6,597 nt of DNA, from assembly GCA_025928125.1 (NCBI GenBank), contig JAICKD010000182.1:1-6597 (forward strand). Reading direction: 5' to 3'. Both the position numbers and the translations under genes were made by a program. The notes under the pieces are model-generated. The model made no database searches and was not told the DNA's origin. It saw nothing but the letters and a program-made list of their open reading frames with translations. Origin of the DNA: Ktedonobacterales bacterium (GTDB lineage: Bacteria > Chloroflexota > Ktedonobacteria > Ktedonobacterales > JADMIN01). Every line of letters starts with the position of its first letter. Within the stretch, counting starts at the first letter, position 1. This document shows, one piece after another, positions 4,969 to 6,597 of this stretch.

Positions 4969-5943
4969 TTATCCTCCGAGCGCCTTGGCCCGAGCCTCCG
5001 CCTCCTCCGCCTCTTTCACGCGCCCCAGCCCACGCAACACGTCTGCCTTTATTCTCCAATTGTTCATGTGGTTTGGGTTGAGAGCAAGCGCCTGACTACA
5101 GGCTACTAGTGCCTCGGTGTCACGATTCAACATGTGTAGGGTCAGACCTTTGTTACCCCAGGCGTCCGCAAACGTAGGGTCGAGGGCCACCGTCTGTTCG
5201 TAGGCTGCGAGCGCATCACCATAGCGCTGCAAATTATATAGGGTGATGCCCTTGTTGTACCAGACCGCCGCATCGTTCCGATTCAGGTCGATAGCACGAT
5301 CATAGGCTACGAGTGCCTGCTCGTAGCGCTGTACATCATCAAGGGAGTAGCCGACATTGTGCCAGGCGAGATACGAGTTGGGGTCTAGTTGGGTGGCGCG
5401 CTCGAAGAGAGCCAGCGCTTCTGCGTGCTTGCCCTGCTCACGCAACGCCTTGCCACGGGTGATGAGGTCGTCCACGCTCTCGGTCGGCTGTGGTGCGACC
5501 GGCGCGGGTGCTTCGCCAGCGGGGGTCAGCGCGAGCAGCCGCAGGGTGTGCTCGATGGCCTCGTGTTGAGGATAGGGTTTCTCGCTGGGCGCTTCGATGC
5601 GGCGGAAGTCTTCGAGCCAGAGCATCGCGTTCCAGTCCGCCGGGTCAAGCGCCTTCGCGACGATGGGCAGCATGATACGGTTTGGCTCGCGCCGATAGAG
5701 GTTGAAGGCCCATTTGCACTCCTGCTTGACCCAGTCCGAGGCAAAGGCCGCCTTCGAGGCGACGAGCAGAAACACCGGGCGCGTCGGCAGCTGCGCGCTG
5801 ATCTCGTCGAGCAATTGCCCGGTGCCGAGGTGCGTCTCGTCGTACCAGACATCCGCGCCCGCGCCTCGCAGCGCACGGGCGAGCGCGTCGGCGAAATCAC
5901 GGTCAGCCGAGCTATGGCTGAGGAAGATACGCAACTGGGCCAT
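4969..5943 (-). CDS. TIR domain - tetratricopeptide repeat (TPR) protein
   Basis: A 324-residue protein. Residues 4-117 form a bacterial TIR domain: IFLSHSSADRDFADALARAL (6-25), DVWYDE (31-36), the LGTGQLLDEI loop (39-48), FLLVAS (58-63) and S69-D-W71-V-K-Q-E75. E75 sits where NAD-cleaving TIR domains carry their catalytic glutamate, so NADase activity is plausible but unproven. An Ala/Pro-rich linker (141-155) leads to five TPR units with an exact 34-residue period, beginning near 157, 191, 225, 259 and 293 and running to the C terminus; these normally bind a partner or mediate oligomerisation. ATG (5943-5941 on the minus strand) has GGAGGG (complement of 5952-5957) eight bases upstream. No signal peptide or TM helix, so cytoplasmic. 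It faces the Uma2 gene convergently and the cyclase divergently, so it is its own unit. The role could be an immune effector or a signalling scaffold. The TPR-coding half is less GC-rich than the TIR half. Confidence 0.92.
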   Translation of the reverse strand: MAQLRIFLSHSSADRDFADALARALRGAGADVWYDETHLGTGQLLDEISAQLPTRPVFLLVASKAAFASDWVKQECKWAFNLYRREPNRIMLPIVAKALDPADWNAMLWLEDFRRIEAPSEKPYPQHEAIEHTLRLLALTPAGEAPAPVAPQPTESVDDLITRGKALREQGKHAEALALFERATQLDPNSYLAWHNVGYSLDDVQRYEQALVAYDRAIDLNRNDAAVWYNKGITLYNLQRYGDALAAYEQTVALDPTFADAWGNKGLTLHMLNRDTEALVACSQALALNPNHMNNWRIKADVLRGLGRVKEAEEAEARAKALGG

Positions 5944-6098
5944 CGGCTATTCCCTCCCCGGCAGGTGAAGCGAGCGACGCACGATACACCCGTAGTATAC
6001 GCGATAGGCGGCGATTGCGGCAGAGGCAGAATCGCAGCATCGCCACTCTGGGCGTGTATAGTCTGTAGTGTGTTGTTCTTTGCGAAGGAGGCGTTCTC
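5944..6098. promoter_or_regulatory. Divergent promoter region between TIR-TPR and the cyclase gene
   Basis: For the minus-strand gene, AGTATA at 5994-5999 reads TATACT on its strand, a good -10 box about 50 bases before the start; no clear -35 accompanies it. For the plus-strand gene, TATAGT (6057-6062) is a possible -10 about 37 bases before the start, also with a poor -35. Between them GCGAT occurs directly at 6001-6005 and 6011-6015 (10 bases apart) and inverted as ATCGC at 6031-6035 and 6039-6043. GCGATT/AATCGC (6011-6016 with 6030-6035) is a perfect 6-base inverted repeat. This resembles a shared regulator-binding region. Confidence 0.4.
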
Positions 6099-6597
6099 AT
6101 GGCGGATGAGTGGATAGATGTATCGGTTCCGCTGCACACGGGCATGGTCCACTGGCCCGATAATCCCCCGGTCACCATCGAGCGGCAGCTGGATATGGCG
6201 CGCGGCGATGTCTGTAACGTCTCGAAGATGTCGCTAGGCGTCCACACCGGCACGCATATGGATGCCCCGATACACTTCATCCGTGGCGGCATCGGCATTG
6301 ACCAGATGCCACTCACCACAGCGATAGGCCAGGCGCGTGTCATCGAGATCGGCGATCCCGTCTCCATCAAGCCGGAGGAGCTGGCGGGCCACAACATCCA
6401 GCGCGGCGAGCGCATTCTCTTCAAGACGCGCAACTCCGCCCGCTGCTGGCAGACGGACGACTTCGTGGAAGACTTCGTCTACATAGCGCACGAGGCCGCG
6501 CAGTATCTGGCGTCCACTGGCGTGCAACTGGTCGGCGTGGACTATCTTTCCGTCGGCGGCTTTGCCGTGGATGGCCCCGAGACGCATCAGGCGCTGC
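6099..6597 (+). CDS. Cyclase family protein (kynurenine formamidase-like metal hydrolase), partial at the 3' edge
   Basis: The first 166 residues are visible; the reading frame is open at the window edge. The family hydrolyses amide or ester bonds with bound metal; members include bacterial kynurenine formamidase (N-formylkynurenine to kynurenine) and other cyclic amide hydrolases. Diagnostic features: WIDVSVPL (5-12) and W19-P20-D-N-P, then H49-T-G-T-H53-M-D55-A-P-I-H59-F, the family metal-binding signature. RILFKTRNS (105-113), the 'GVQLVGVDYLSV' segment (141-152) and E161-T-H163 near the edge also fit. Perhaps 45 residues are missing. ATG 6099 has a near-perfect AAGGAGG at 6085-6091 with 7 bases between, the strongest ribosome-binding site in the window. 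There is no signal peptide. The subfamily substrate cannot be fixed: the neighbouring TIR-TPR gene gives no tryptophan-catabolism context and the downstream side is unseen. Confidence 0.92.
   Translation, partial: MADEWIDVSVPLHTGMVHWPDNPPVTIERQLDMARGDVCNVSKMSLGVHTGTHMDAPIHFIRGGIGIDQMPLTTAIGQARVIEIGDPVSIKPEELAGHNIQRGERILFKTRNSARCWQTDDFVEDFVYIAHEAAQYLASTGVQLVGVDYLSVGGFAVDGPETHQAL

Noticed and set aside
4240..5943. Uma2 plus TIR-TPR as a two-gene defence operon
   Set aside because: The genes are convergent and separated by hairpins, so they cannot be one transcript; functional linkage would need conservation data.
5389..6117. Long plus-strand open frame opposite the TIR-TPR gene
   Set aside because: It lies antisense to the clearly recognisable TIR domain, has no recognisable motif, and runs through the divergent promoter and into the cyclase start; a GC-rich shadow frame.
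5526..6152. Minus-strand open frame overlapping the TIR region in another frame
   Set aside because: Arg/Ser-rich translation typical of an out-of-frame read of GC-rich coding DNA; the real frame carries all TIR motifs.
5912..6597. Minus-strand open frames antisense to the cyclase gene
   Set aside because: The plus strand carries the HTGTHMD metal-binding signature and a near-perfect ribosome-binding site; the antisense frames carry nothing recognisable.

Overview
The window is GC-rich, densely coding bacterial DNA with six protein genes, the last cut by the right edge. I see no rRNA, tRNA, CRISPR array, transposase or phage gene. The best taxonomic guess is Chloroflexota, possibly a Ktedonobacteria-like or thermophilic lineage. 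This rests on three things: a zinc-ribbon Ser/Thr kinase with an 'FRDLKP' catalytic loop and a C-terminal membrane block, a solitary Uma2 gene, and a C-rich hairpin repeat at gene ends of a kind I associate with that phylum. It is inference from gene style, not a proven assignment.

Layout. Positions 1-106 hold a small palindrome and the leader of a mycoredoxin/glutaredoxin-like gene (107-409, +). A 263-base gap (410-672) follows, with a hairpin, a candidate promoter and two more predicted hairpins. It leads into a large multidomain kinase gene (673-3108, +). The kinase stop overlaps the GTG start of miaA (3105-4088, +) by 4 bases, so the two are very probably co-transcribed and translationally coupled. 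The miaA stop codon lies inside a C-rich/G-rich hairpin repeat (4074-4120). A 151-base gap with a strong inverted repeat (4198-4221) precedes a Uma2-family nuclease-like gene (4240-4794, +), which is followed 2 bases after its stop by a second copy of the repeat (4797-4841). Further hairpins (4856-4938) fill the convergent gap before a TIR-TPR gene on the minus strand (4969-5943). A 155-base divergent promoter region (5944-6098) separates that gene from a cyclase-family (kynurenine-formamidase-like) metal hydrolase on the plus strand (6099 to the edge).

How the genes relate. Only kinase-miaA looks like an operon: a membrane-anchored signalling kinase joined to the tRNA A37 prenyltransferase. 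The redoxin, Uma2, TIR-TPR and cyclase genes look like separate transcription units. TIR-TPR proteins belong to families that include NAD-consuming immune effectors, and Uma2 has a PD-(D/E)XK nuclease fold, so 4240-5943 is the most accessory-like part. There is no adjacent partner gene that would make a complete defence system. The likeliest under-described items are the kinase architecture, the inverted repeat before the Uma2 gene, the dispersed hairpin repeat family, and the GC contrast between the two halves of the TIR-TPR gene.
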